This document shows positions 31,418-42,900 of a stretch of DNA of 64,000 nt, one piece after another (the first letter of the stretch is position 1; each line of letters starts with the position of its first letter). Origin of the DNA: Dimorphilus gyrociliatus (lineage: Eukaryota > Annelida > Polychaeta > Dinophilidae); contig CAJFCJ010000070.1 of assembly GCA_904063045.1 (NCBI GenBank), positions 200,785-264,784 on the forward strand. The letters are read 5' to 3'. A model generated the notes under the pieces. It saw only the letters and a program-made list of their open reading frames with translations. It did not search any database and was not told where the DNA came from. Position numbers and translations under genes: made by a program.

Positions 31418-32356
31418 ATGTATTTATTACTCTTTACAGCATCAAGGATGCTGAATGCTAAAACTATTATATTATCATTGATGTACTGTAATCAAATTGT
31501 TGGTTTGTTTTTAAATAGTAATTTAATCCTAATTGGTATAATTACTAAAGACATGTGGAAATTGAAAAATTTTGGTGTGACTGTATTGACTGTTACTGAT
31601 ATTTTATATTCAATAACTATCACTTGTGTCTTTCTTTTGGAAAATAGTCAAAAAAACTATTACCTTTGCCTCATTTCAAGTCAAATGGTCTTTTTGATTG
31701 TTGCAGCATCATCATTCACTGTAACGCTCATTATATTTGAAAAATTTATAGCAATCAAAAATCCTTTTAAATTTCATAAACTATGGACAAGAAAGACGGC
31801 TTTTGTTTTACTTGCCATTGTCTGGCTAATCAGTATAATTGTCAACTCACTTCCGGTTATGGGCTGGAATAAATATAGCAGTGTTTTAAAATCAAATGTT
31901 ACTTTTATATGTGACATTCATACTGTCTTTTCATTCTCGTATTTATACTTTTGGGGACTAATTGTTATTCTTCCTAATACCACTGCCAGTTTATTTTTCT
32001 ATATACCAATATTAAGAGCAGTAAGGAAACACAGAAGAGCAATTTCAGATGTGTCAAATGTTAAAAATATGAAAACCGAAGGGACTAGCATTAGAGTCAT
32101 AACCTATTTATTAATATTCAATTGGCTTTTATGGACTGTGCCAGTTGTAATGTCAATTGTTAATTATTATAGATTGAATGAAGGATACACTCAATTGGGA
32201 CCAAAACTTCAGATAATTACAAATTCAATATCAGCAATTGTTCTTTCAAATTCAACAATAAATCCACTTGTTCATGGTTATACAAAACCATCAGTAAGAA
32301 TCCAAAGCAGGAAATTTTACACAAATCTTCTCAAAAAGATAACTTGTGCAAGATAA
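31418..32356 (+). CDS. Rhodopsin-family (class A) G-protein-coupled receptor
   Basis: Single-exon ORF of 312 residues with seven hydrophobic segments. TM1 carries NSNLILIGI, TM2 LTVTDILYS, TM3 ends FEKFIAI (in place of D/ERY), TM4 FVLLAIVWLIS, TM6 LIFNWLLWTVP and TM7 NSTINPLVHGY (NPxxY-like). The N terminus is short, and an upstream start may be missed. The combination around TM4-ECL2 (LPVMGWNKYS) recalls adenosine/lipid-type receptors, but the ligand cannot be assigned. It lies between two MULE-related pieces. Confidence 0.85.
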   Translation: MYLLLFTASRMLNAKTIILSLMYCNQIVGLFLNSNLILIGIITKDMWKLKNFGVTVLTVTDILYSITITCVFLLENSQKNYYLCLISSQMVFLIVAASSFTVTLIIFEKFIAIKNPFKFHKLWTRKTAFVLLAIVWLISIIVNSLPVMGWNKYSSVLKSNVTFICDIHTVFSFSYLYFWGLIVILPNTTASLFFYIPILRAVRKHRRAISDVSNVKNMKTEGTSIRVITYLLIFNWLLWTVPVVMSIVNYYRLNEGYTQLGPKLQIITNSISAIVLSNSTINPLVHGYTKPSVRIQSRKFYTNLLKKITCAR

Positions 32357-32640
32357 ATAATTGGAAAAATTAGAATAACTAAAAGAAACTTTGTCTCCTT
32401 TCTTTGAAACAATTTTCAAAGTAGATTCTTAAAATGAGGCTTGATCTTGAAATTTTATCACCAGTTCCTCTTTTAAAAACAGTGTGAGAAGTAAATGCAG
32501 CTATACATTTTTAGCTCTGATCCTAAGAGGAGAGCCTCCTAAGTAGAAATCAGTTGCTGTATTCTTCCTTCTAACCTTATTTCAATCTAAAACCTAGCCT
32601 TCAAATTTCACATTTGTGAACGTTTTCTGTCGACCCCGAA

Positions 32641-32850
32641 AAATTACTATCAGAGAAAAGGATCTACAGACATCAAAGAAGACATATGCTGAGAGCCAGA
32701 AGAAAAATTTTGATATATAGGATAATCTATTGGATGACAAAGCATCATTCTATTTGTGTGAGTACTTTGGCAAATTGTTAAATGATTTGGAGAGGACGAA
32801 TTGGATTGTGATGAACTACAAGTTTCAATAATTACAATACAACAAAGTAC
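32641..32850 (+). pseudogene. MULE C-terminal remnant followed by a family-B LTR end
   Basis: A piece equivalent to the MULE C terminus (SEKRIYRHQRR) at 32648-32720 is followed at about 32750 by the last 100 bp of a B-type LTR ending CAACAAAGTACA at about 32850. Both are in the plus direction. Confidence 0.6.
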
Positions 32851-32865
32851 AAATACTTTAATGAT

Positions 32866-33324
32866 TTAATTAAACTTGAAAAATAATTTCCAAAAGTTTG
32901 TAGATATATATACTGATGTCAGAGTTTCTGCTGATAATTCGAAAAAGTTACAAATTCTTCCTAAATCCACAAAACATTTTACGCGAAAAGCTAATTTTAA
33001 CTCTGAAAATTTATCACCATAATATACATCATTGATCAATGGCTGATGAATTAAGGATTTCAAACCAACAGCTATAAGAATAGCAATACAACTACGAGAT
33101 ACATAGATTTTCTGTAAGTCAGTGCACTTCAAAAGCAAGTTTTCCAAATAGATATTCTTGTGATTGGTTAATTTGATATTTAAAGAACAAAAATTGATCA
33201 ATTCAAGAGATTTTGATGAAGATTTTAGACCATGACATATTCTCTCAAAACCTTTACCTGAAATTTTCAAACCATTTTGACTATAGGATTTTAATGATGT
33301 ACATTCTCTGAGCAAATCACCCAA
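32866..33324 (-). CDS. Possible leucine-rich-repeat protein fragment
   Basis: An open frame of 152 residues with irregular Leu/Cys-rich segments (SLELINFCSLNI, LLLKCTDLQKIYVS) of the F-box/LRR (AMN1-like) type. No start context or partner exons recognised. It may be a remnant. Confidence 0.35.
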   Translation of the reverse strand: MGDLLRECTSLKSYSQNGLKISGKGFERICHGLKSSSKSLELINFCSLNIKLTNHKNIYLENLLLKCTDLQKIYVSRSCIAILIAVGLKSLIHQPLINDVYYGDKFSELKLAFRVKCFVDLGRICNFFELSAETLTSVYISTNFWKLFFKFN

Positions 33325-33527
33325 ATATAAACATTCTTTTTAACTTGTTTTCAGAGAGTAGCTTTTTATAAATTTTAATTAAATCATACTCAGACTGCCC
33401 TCCAATAGATATTCATTAAACGATTTAAACTACACTCATTACAGTTGACTATTTTAGATATCCAAATGCATTAATATTTACCATCTGCATATTTTATTAT
33501 GAATAACTTATGGGATTTATTAAAAAA

Positions 33528-33552
33528 AAAGGACAGCATAATGCTGTCCTTT
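33528..33552. repeat. 25-bp palindrome
   Basis: AAAGGACAGCAT, a central A, then ATGCTGTCCTTT: 12-bp perfect arms preceded by an A run. It would form a tight hairpin on either strand. Confidence 0.8.
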
Positions 33553-33639
33553 GTCTAATTTTCCCTTCTATATTCCATTCAACTCCTACTCAAAGTTCTT
33601 ACATTTTATGTAATTTTTTCTGAATTACTAAATATATAG

Positions 33640-33715
33640 GAAACTAAACAACTCATTTACTCAATAAATATTCTTTGGATGAAATACTGGCATTCTGCTT
33701 GTCAAATTGACAATT
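33640..33715 (+). repeat. Fragment of family-B LTR
   Basis: Matches the middle of the B LTR (ACTCAATAAATATTCTTTGG, GAAATACTGG). Confidence 0.6.
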
Positions 33716-34287
33716 ACTAAGTCAACTATCAACCAAAGTATTCATTAATAATTGAAAATTGTCTTGAACAATTGGTATTCATACTCTGACAAACATACCT
33801 TTTAATGTTTGAACAAGTCAATTCATTAAATTTTCAATGATTTTGTAAAGAGATTCATTTATATTTCATCTATATTCTAATCTTGAACATCAATAATCTT
33901 TAAAAAGATTAATGACTTTTGCACATGACCTATTTTTAAAGGGTACATCTGAGGGAATTCTCTATTGCATGGTGAAAGTGTTTATTTAGATGATTCCACT
34001 ACTTGTAGGTTTGTTTTAACAATCAGATTAAATTATATTTGTTTACTTTTATACTATATCAATAGCATTGATGATGAAGTTATCATCAAGGAAAGCCTAA
34101 CATCACAGAGAGAGAGAGAGAGAGCTAAAGATATAATAAAACTGCTTGAAAACACATTCTAAACATTGTCTGGATTGTTTATTAACTATCACAAATATCC
34201 ATTATCATCTTCTTATCTAAAAAAATGCAATGATTATTTGGTTCGTAAAAGGTCAAGGTCAAGTGAATCAGGGTTACTTATCCTTTT
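33716..34287. other. Intergenic, no gene seen
   Basis: Includes a (GA)n microsatellite near 34107-34125. Otherwise nothing recognisable. Confidence 0.5.
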
Positions 34288-35838
34288 TTATGCTATATTT
34301 GTTATATCATAATAACATATTGACATGTTGTTTCCACTGTTGCCAAAGCCATTGATGTATACAGCTTGACAGTAATCAATCCCACAATTACAAGAATAAG
34401 TGCAAAATTGATTATCATCCCCATCAATTAGCTGACAACTGTAGTGTTGCCCATAAAAAACTGGTTCAATTTGTATATCCATTGGTATATAGGCTATAAT
34501 TCCAGTATACGCTAGACTTTTTCTAATATCAATGCAATTTTGTAGATTTTCACCTTTTATTTTTATTTGAAAATTTTGAAAAATAGAATTAACTGAAGGC
34601 CAAGGAATTCTTAATTTGAATATTTGATTATTGATTACAGGAACACAAGTAGAAGGTAATTCACTATCAGTGATAGTTTTCAATTTAATGTTATTCATAC
34701 TTTTAACATCATTGAAAATTGGTCCATTTGTACAAGAGTGAATTATCACATATTGTCGATCCAGTTCAGAATTAATATTACAACTATCAGCTTTTGAATT
34801 CAGTAGACTGCATTGTTTAATCCTATGATCAGGAATGTATGTAATCATATCGCAATTTGATTGATTGTTGCACATAGTTTTACATTCTTGTATACCTTTT
34901 ACTGAGTACATTTCTATTGGTCCACATTGAACTTTGTAACAAGTTTGAGATTTTTGAGCAAGTCTATGATAGGTTACTGTCTCCATCATATTTTCAATAC
35001 CAGTTTCTCTGCAATAATCCGATGATAAAATACATACAGTTGTTGTAAGATTGTACTGCAAACAACTACAATCTGCATTTGACAAACATTTCCTTGTACA
35101 TTCTTTCAAATCAATTCCACTAAATACTGACAAGATGGATGGTAATTCTGTTGCCCTAGTAACTTTTATAAATCCAGGTATAAAAGTGTTGTCATAGAAA
35201 CACTGACCATTGATAAAACAACAACCAAATCGATTGCAATTTGACATGGTTGTTTCAGATGTTCCACATAATTTTGTAGAAATAGTTTGACACTGTTGAT
35301 TATTTATTACAGTATCTGTAAAATGCAGCAAAGAAAAGTACTTGTTATTGTTAAAAACTTTATCAATTTCTCACCGCAGACTCCATCTTTTCGGCCAAAA
35401 TATGTATATTGATCATGATAAACAAAAGCCAAAGGTGCTGAGTATCTATCATCACTATTCAAATGACAACTTAAAGAATTTTTACCATATTCAAATGACC
35501 TGTAAAAAAAATGAACAAGGAAATAAAAATGATGTTTTTCTTTGTCTCTCAATCTTCCTTTTATTATTTACTTGCAATTTAAATTTTTAATGCATCGCAA
35601 TTTACAATCTTCCAATGGCAAATTTCCAACAAATACATTAAGACTATTTATTTTGTAACTTTCAACCACTTCAGTAAAGCACACTGTAAATAGGTTAAAA
35701 ACAGAGGAAAATGAGAAAAAAAGGAGAAAGAGAAGATTTTAGGAAAAAAATTTTCTTACTATCATGTCGAGATTGAACATTTTCTAATCTTCCTATCAAA
35801 AATATCAACAAGCAAGAAGTATGTATGATATAGGTCAT
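34288..35838 (-). CDS. Secreted PAN/apple-domain protein
   Basis: Four exons on the minus strand: 35760-35838, 35572-35683, 35375-35499 and 34288-35315 (introns 76, 72 and 59 bp). The junction phases agree and give 447 residues. It starts MTYIIHTSCLLIFLIG, a signal peptide. A PAN module spans exons 2-3 (LEDCKLRCIKNLNCKSFEYG). A Cys-rich, trefoil-like stretch follows (NRFGCCFINGQCFYD). Then come two more PAN-like units (LKECTRKCLSNADC, IQECKTMCNNQSNCDMITY). The C-terminal about 130 residues contain six cysteines and no known motif. No transmembrane helix. PAN modules bind proteins or glycans, so an extracellular binding role is likely. Confidence 0.75.
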
Positions 35839-36900
35839 TGTTTTCTTTCTGTTAGAGTGAGGGAGAAAAGGGGAACTAAGATTACTGCCAAACCCTCTAG
35901 CAACTCTGCTAATAAATTTTCTATGTTCACCTTTAGGCCTAAAGAAATGTAATTTTTTCAACAATGAATTCAAATTAAATAGCCAATCATAGTAGAGAAC
36001 TTTTGTTAATGTAAAGATTTCCTAATAAAAGATGATATTTGATTGCAAAAAGTCTTTAATTGATCTTTCTACAGTTCTTTTTGTTTTCATTGGAAAATTT
36101 TTTAATGGAATTCTGAATATTATAAATAATTAATTATGGTACTGGTTGCTATAGTTTTTTGATTGACCTATATTTCGTATCTGACACAGAAAACATACAA
36201 GGGTGAAAGTGTAGGAATGATGGAAAAATTGTGAGCTAGACAGTATTTGGAAAACAGAAGAGAATATTATGGAAATGAATAGGATGATAATATAAATATA
36301 GGTGTAAATGATAGAAATATGAATGAGAATGCAGATAGTTCAGTTTTCTAGCCATCACTTTATGAGTACTTTATTCATCTTGGCTGAATAAGGATTGGTG
36401 GAAGTTGTATATCAACGTCTCCTTGGCACTGTTGAGGGGTACAACTCCTTTCAATGGATATTGCCCTTCTATTTGTGAGTTGAAAATTATACAAATAAAA
36501 TATTATATCTAAATTTTCCTATATACCAGTTTTTAATTTTATATTTAATACTTTTCACACTGCAATATATAAAAAAGAGATTTGTTAATAAATCAACTAA
36601 TTCTTATTATCGCTCATTTCCTGTTATCACTAGAACAGTTATCTATAGTATATCTACTGACTAGAAATGAAAGTAATATTTGAATAAATTGTTAATGTTT
36701 TTTTTTCTTCTATTTTCAAAATCAATTTATTATGATTAAAAAATGTCAAAAATGCACACGTTGCATAGATTTTTTTACAGGTTTTGTGTTTTTTGGATGA
36801 TATTTGTCTTGTTTATAATATGATACTCTCTTAAGAATTTTCTCAACAACAAACCTGATTGAAAGATGTTTTCTTGCTTTTCTGCAAAAAAATATAATTT
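35839..36900. other. Intergenic, no gene seen
   Basis: AT-rich. No ORF with recognisable features. Weak resemblance to LTR text near 36340 (CAGTTCAGTTTTCTA..) only. Confidence 0.45.
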
Positions 36901-36989
36901 AAAATATATTTAAATGAATTCAAAGTTGCTATATTTGTTTTGTAGAAAGCATAATATAAAATTTGTTTATTTTTTTTGTCATTTAAAAT

Positions 36990-39304
36990 TTAAAATTTTT
37001 TTATTTTTTTTAAAATAATTAAAAAATGGCTTATTAAACAGAAACTACTCTTAATAATTTTTTGAAAATAGATATTAAAATGATCAATGGAAGAGTGTAT
37101 TGTTAAATTGAAGAAAAACAGATGAACTGTTATCAGTATATCATTGATATGAAGTAAATAAAGCTTATAATTACATATTCCAATTTTGTAATAGTAGATC
37201 ATAGTGTTTAGAAGAATACAAATTGTTGATATTATGAAAAATGTATAGAAATATCCTTGAACTATTGAAACAAATTGTATTCTCTGTAATGTGTAGATTC
37301 TATTATTCCAATGGCAATTTATAGATAGTAATTTTTCATTTTCAATAATTGAACAGAGGAATTTGTAATTTGTTTGTAAATATTCAAGTGATTTTAGATT
37401 TTTGATTTTTGTTTCATTGTTAATGAAAATAGCATTTTGTCAATAATAAACATCTTTAAAACTCTTAGATTTTTTAAATATTTAAAACAATGTTCTTCTA
37501 TACTCTCCAAAAGATTTCCATTTAAATATAGGTGTAACACATTTATTAGTTGTTTAAATGCACTTGATAATAGTATCTTAATCCCATTATATGATAAATC
37601 TAAAGTAAGCAGATTAACAAGATTATCCAACCTTGATTTCCCAAAATTAGATATCATATTTCTACTGATATTTAATAATTGTAAATTCTCTGGTACCATT
37701 AGTAGTTGGACACTTGAAAATTGTGTCATTACATTCATGCTAATATCCAAAATATGAATATTTGAATACTGCATTAATGATAATTTCTCTTGGCTTAAAT
37801 TGCACATTCACAAACTTAACTCTGTTAATTCATAATTTGTATTGAGAAGATCAAAACCAAATTGTTGTAATTTAGTAATTTTTAATGATTTTATTGATTT
37901 TGGAATAATGGAAATAGGGTTAGAGCATATCATTTGAAATGGACTTTTACAAATACAAGAATACGGACAATTAAATATTTCGCAAAATGTTTCGTCAGAT
38001 GCGTAAAAACAATCTAAAATTCCATCACATATTTGAGAATCTTTTAAAAATCTTTTCTCTCTGCTACATTTAAATAAACCCTTAGGAAAAAATTTATCTA
38101 TACAGTAAAAAGCAACTACTGTACTGATGGCATTGTAAGAAATTTATCAAAAGTTTTAACAAACTTACCACATAGTTGTTCATCATCTCCCAAAAGACAA
38201 TCAGAAATTCCATTGCAAACCCTTTTTGGTTGAATACAGTAATTGTGTTCTCTATATTTGTATTCCCCACATTTACATTTATTTGACATTGGACAATCTT
38301 TGAGGTCATTTAAAGGTGCAAATGGTTTTGAAAGAAGAAAATCCATGCTATTATATTTCATGGTACATGTTTTATTTCTTTTCAATTGATAATTAAAAAT
38401 AATAGAATTTCTTTTTTTATTATTCTTAAATTTAAAACTGAAAACCAAGTTTCTATTATCTTTACAATTTATAAAAAGTTCATCACTAGAATCATAACAG
38501 TCAATCTTCCAATCACATTGATAAAACTTTGGAATACATTCTGTATTTGAACATTGAAATTGGACTTTTCCACATTTTTTACAATCTTTAAATGTTTCAA
38601 AAATGACAAAAAAAAAATAAATTAATACTAAAACAAAACAAAAAATAATCTATTTATAGAAACTTTTAAAATTTTCATCACTATAATCAAAGCAATCTCT
38701 CTCATTATCACAAAATTTACTACTTTGAATGCAGTTTTCATTATCACACTTCCTGTTTTTTTTTTTGAGGATATAGAAAAATGAAATTTATTCATAGATT
38801 TAAAAATTCAGTGAAAGAATTTTACTTCTCATCTGCTTTACATATTGGAAATGCTAAAAACAAAAAAAGAAGAGAAAAATAGATATAATGATGCTTAATG
38901 ATTAACAGAAAGTGTCTGTCTCTCTGGACAATTTCTGGTAAAAAAGACAATTAAGTACTGCAAAATTCCTTATCTTCATCAAACAAAGAATCATTATGAT
39001 AATCACATATATATAATGGATTAATAGTGTCATTTAGCTTTGTATGTATTATCTGTATAGGACTACAATTCCATTCATCACTTTTATCCAAACAATCAGA
39101 ATATCCATCACATATTGATTTTTTACTAATGCAGTACAAATCAATTTTGCAGATAAATCCATAATTATTGCATTTTGGTAAAGTATTATTTGTACAAATT
39201 TGCAAAACTGGCACATGTGCTTGTCCTTTGTATTTGCCTGAATCTAAAAAAAAAAGGTTAGCATTGTTCGGATGAAAACAAACAATTTTATCTCCGTTCT
39301 CCAT
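36990..39304 (-). pseudogene. LDLa - LRR - 7TM receptor, 3' part, disabled
   Basis: Minus strand. LDLa modules lie at about 39060-39220 (SICDGYSDCLDKSDEWNC), 38160-38300 (RVCNGISDCLLGDDEQLC) and 37960-38080 (DGILDCFYASDETFC). An LRR N-cap and LRRs follow at 37400-37900 (NLVNLLTLDLSYNGI), then TM1-TM3 of a receptor near 36990-37270. A TGA at 37808-37810 interrupts the LRR region, and a frame change is needed near 37435. TM4-7 were not found. It is probably the same transcription unit as the SRCR/lectin exons upstream. Paralogue of the gene at 0.3-3.3 kb. Confidence 0.65.
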
Positions 39305-39718
39305 TATACCAATGCTGACAAACCTATTTTAATTTGGCATATAAGTTTTGAAAATTTTGATATTGAACAATCCACCCATCTGAATACACTTTCAACAGAG
39401 ATATCTCTATACCATTTCTTCTCAATCTTTATATAAGGGCATAAGTTTTTATGAGTAGATTTCTTAATCTTTTCTTGAAAGTATATGTTGTTATTAGGCC
39501 TACAGAAAAATTTATATATATAGATGTTCTTCTGACTGGTAGTACATCATTACAAACAGCAAATTAAACCAATAGTATCCAATTGTATCGTAAGGTACAT
39601 TAAAGCTATTGACATCAATAGTTCTCCGATTGGATAAAATTTTGTTCATTTTACCTGCAATATTTAATGATAATTGATAGGTTATTGGCTGAAATCAAAC
39701 ATGCACTGACAAACACAC

Positions 39719-40420
39719 CTATAGGAAAACTGCCCCAATTCTTTGAAGCAATATGACCCTGTACAACTGCAAGGAGGAAAGAAATTTGTCTTTTATCTAC
39801 TGGAGATACAACTCCCCCATTTCTTTTACAAATACTAGTTTGCTCTTCATATGTTAATTTTTTACCATATTGATGATAGTATATACAACTATCATCAATA
39901 TGATAAACAAATTTAGTAGTTGGCAGTTGAGGACAAACTGTGAAAAAAAAATAAAAACCAAACATTGACACTGTAAATTTAAATTGATTTATTTTTCAAT
40001 TTAGACTGTTATTTTTACATTTAGTTTCAAGATTATTACAAGCAAGATGTAATGGAATTTGTGATAATTTAAATAGTTTATCATCAAAGAGATTTTGAAA
40101 GTAACAATTGTCAATATGAGTAGCATTTCTTGGACAAGATATTGAAAACATAAATGGTTTGAAAGCATGACTTTCATTCATTTTAAATATCAAAAATCCA
40201 TTTTGATAACCTAAAGTCTTACACAGTACCTACAAACAAAAAACAACTCATGAATAACCTAGTTCAATGTTTCAACCATTACTTACTGTAGCCTCATGTT
40301 TCCTAAATCCATATATTGATATATGAAACCATAAATGCCTATACTTTACCTTTAAGATACCTTCTTTCTGTATTGTTAGATTATTAGTCATGCCTGTAGA
40401 TATGATCCTTATGAAATAGC
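39719..40420 (-). CDS. SRCR and C-type-lectin exons of the minus-strand receptor
   Basis: Exons 40287-40420 and about 40000-40229 together read as a scavenger-receptor Cys-rich domain (GILKVKYRHLWF, then VLCKTLGYQNG, ISCPRNATHIDNC, HLACNN). Exon 39719-39937 begins a C-type lectin fold (DSCIYYHQYGKKLTYEEQ, SICKRNGGVVSPVDKRQ). Splice borders are GT..AG. A further lectin piece is near 39560-39640. Confidence 0.6.
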
Positions 40421-40450
40421 CTAAACTAGAAAAAGAAGATTTTTTTGTAG

Positions 40451-41212
40451 CTAAAAAGAAATGTTAGTTGTTTGTTTACAAAAACCTTGACTGAAAATTA
40501 TTGAATAGTTATTTTCATTTGTATAGTTTCTGCATATTACTGGTACATAAACATAATGATATTTGGTAAAATGTCTACTACATTCAAACAGATTCAATGA
40601 TTTTGGTGAACATTGAAAATATTCTCTTTCATTTTGATATTGTATATATGAATCTTCCACAACATATTTCAACTTGCTAACTTTTGTTTTAAACTCCATT
40701 GAAAAATGATTACAAACTGTTCTTGCATAATTAAGTCTTTGTTCTATTCCATTTTTGTTATTTATGAAAATTAATTGAGGAGAATGATTTATCCAATTAA
40801 TTAACACAAATCTTTTTGTTTTTTTATCAGATAAGAACATCTCTGATTCATGTACAAGTTTGAAATTTGCAACATTCTTACTCTCAATGGTACAAGATAT
40901 ATTATAGATTTCATGGGCATCATATTCAAGTTTTACAAATTTTTCATTAAAAGTAAATACATATTGACTACTTATCTTTTCAGTATTCAAAAGAAAATTT
41001 ATTTTTGTAAAGAAAAATCCATCTTTGCACAAGTTTAATAAACTCTTTTTATCGCTCAATTTAAACTTATAAGATGTTAAATCATATCTTGTGTACAATA
41101 TATCTTTTTTATGTAATACATCATTTAGCTTTAGTACTGTATACAGGACTGCAAAAAACATATTTTTTTTTTTAAAATGCAATATGAACGGACTTTTGCG
41201 TTTTACAGGCAT
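40451..41212 (-). CDS. N-terminal extracellular exon, unrecognised
   Basis: 253-residue frame, of which the last residues after a probable donor (CAAG|GTTTTT near 40490) are intron. The hydrophobic stretch MFFAVLYTVLKL near the start could be a signal peptide if Met 17 is used. Scattered Cys; no family recognised. Its position suggests it is the start of the SRCR-lectin-LDLa-LRR-7TM gene. Confidence 0.45.
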   Translation of the reverse strand: MPVKRKSPFILHFKKKNMFFAVLYTVLKLNDVLHKKDILYTRYDLTSYKFKLSDKKSLLNLCKDGFFFTKINFLLNTEKISSQYVFTFNEKFVKLEYDAHEIYNISCTIESKNVANFKLVHESEMFLSDKKTKRFVLINWINHSPQLIFINNKNGIEQRLNYARTVCNHFSMEFKTKVSKLKYVVEDSYIQYQNEREYFQCSPKSLNLFECSRHFTKYHYVYVPVICRNYTNENNYSIIFSQGFCKQTTNISF

Positions 41213-41340
41213 GTAAATTGGTAGGAACGATCCAAGCAGATTTCGAACATGTAGCTACATGTAGTGTAAGAATGAAAGGAAGAATGATCAAGTTGTGCTA
41301 ATCAACTTTACACGTTTGACAATTTTGAACATATATATCT

Positions 41341-42900
41341 TAGCATTGAGAGCATTTATAATCTTCATTATAGGAGCATTCCTTGCAAAATTTTGGACAC
41401 TGCCCACATTCGACATCATTTAAGTAATAGCCATTTGAACATGTTCAGCATACTAGAGTTCTGATATCGGAAATCATTTCACAAGATTGGCATTCCTCGT
41501 ATCCGCATTTACTGCAAATTGAGCCTTTCAAACCATACGTAGGAAGACATTTGGTACAGGAAACAGTTCCATCGCTTAATGAACAATTTTCGCATCCTTC
41601 TGGGCATTATGAACATAATTCTCATCCGTTTTGTAAAATATGGAATTGCAATTGAAGCAAGTAAATTTTTTTAATTGTAAAACCATAAGAGCATCCATTA
41701 CAGCCAGCTGGACAGAAAATGCAAGATACTACCAACCAATACACGAATTGATAAATCGCACAAAGACCATTCTCTCCTACTGAATTCATTTCCTGAAATC
41801 CGTGTCTCTAAAAGCTTCAGATGAACAGCCAAAAGCTAAATATATTGCTCTTGTTTGATCTCCAGGGTCTATTCTATACATTCAGTGCACGGCGCTGGAC
41901 TTTGTAGACATTTGATACAAGTCCCAGAAATGTTCAATACATAGCCAACCTTACAAAAGGTACATTTTGTATTGCCAGATGAATCAGTACTACATTTTGA
42001 ACAGCCTTCACGACATTAAGTACAAGTTGGATTAGTTGCAGGTGACGAGGATTGTATTATTGCGTATTCGCTGCCAAGTTACAAACTTTACAATTAGACG
42101 TTACAGCCCAGGACCAGTTTGACAGCTAATACAGGCTGACCTATCAGCTGTTAGTGCATAATTAGGATTACATTTTTTACATTTGCATACGTCATTGTCA
42201 AGTTTCTCTTCTACGCAAAATGGTTTACCAGGTGCCAAGCAACTGATGCAGTCAGTCTGTTGGCTATTTACGAGACTAACTGCGGAACAATCGCAAACAC
42301 AGGCAACCTTTGTTCCTCCCGTGAATAGTTTTTGTACACGGAATACATGAAAAATAGTCACTAGCGATAGCACCAGTTGAGCATTGAGAACAACTAAAAG
42401 TGTACTTTTTCAATCTGATGCTGTGAGTTGTGCAATCAGCAATTTTTGAAGTTTCTATACTACCACGTTGATTGGGATGCTTAAAATATCAGCCATGTCA
42501 GCTGTACATCTTCCGCTAATGCACTTACCTCCCGATAGAACTGCAAGTTGGGCTGTTATATTTTTGCTCACAACCAGGCAATACTATTGGTGTGCTCTCT
42601 GTATGCCACATCCCACTCCAATAGTTAGGATAGAACCAAATATGGCATGAAAATTTTTGACTGTGAATCCGCTTTCGCATTTAGTGCAATGACATATGCT
42701 ACCCCTCTGCTCTTGTAAAATTTCCTCCCAGTTGGGCGACTTCTCTGGAAGACCAGGTGAACAACTGTTTCCTGACCTACCATCAATACACTTTAAGCAA
42801 TATTGACCAGGATTGTCTACTAGGCAAGATAGACAGTTGTTTGTGCAAGGTGTGCAGTAGCTGAACTCAAATAGAATCTACAGCAGGATGTTAAAAGATG
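41341..42900 (-). pseudogene. Decayed cysteine-rich (furin/VSP-like) coding region
   Basis: On the minus strand many C-x2-C units are readable across shifting frames: NNCLSCLVDNPGQYCLKC near 42800, ACVCDCSAVS near 42290, CSKCSTDSSGNTKC near 41980, CPEGCENCSLSDG near 41600, CPKFCKECSYNEDYKC near 41390. The longest intact piece is 42101-42373 (90 aa). Stops TAA, TAG and TGA and several indels interrupt it. Base composition is less AT-rich than the surroundings. Such repeats are common in protists as well as animals. It may be a decayed gene, transferred DNA or contamination. Confidence 0.5.

Noticed and set aside
33955-34162. 65-codon ORF with (GA)n
   Set aside because: Arg/Glu run comes from a microsatellite. 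No other coding evidence.
41341-42900. Assigning a ciliate origin to the Cys-rich block outright
   Set aside because: Several frameshifts and TGA stops are also present, which a TAA/TAG reassignment alone does not resolve. Decay is as likely.
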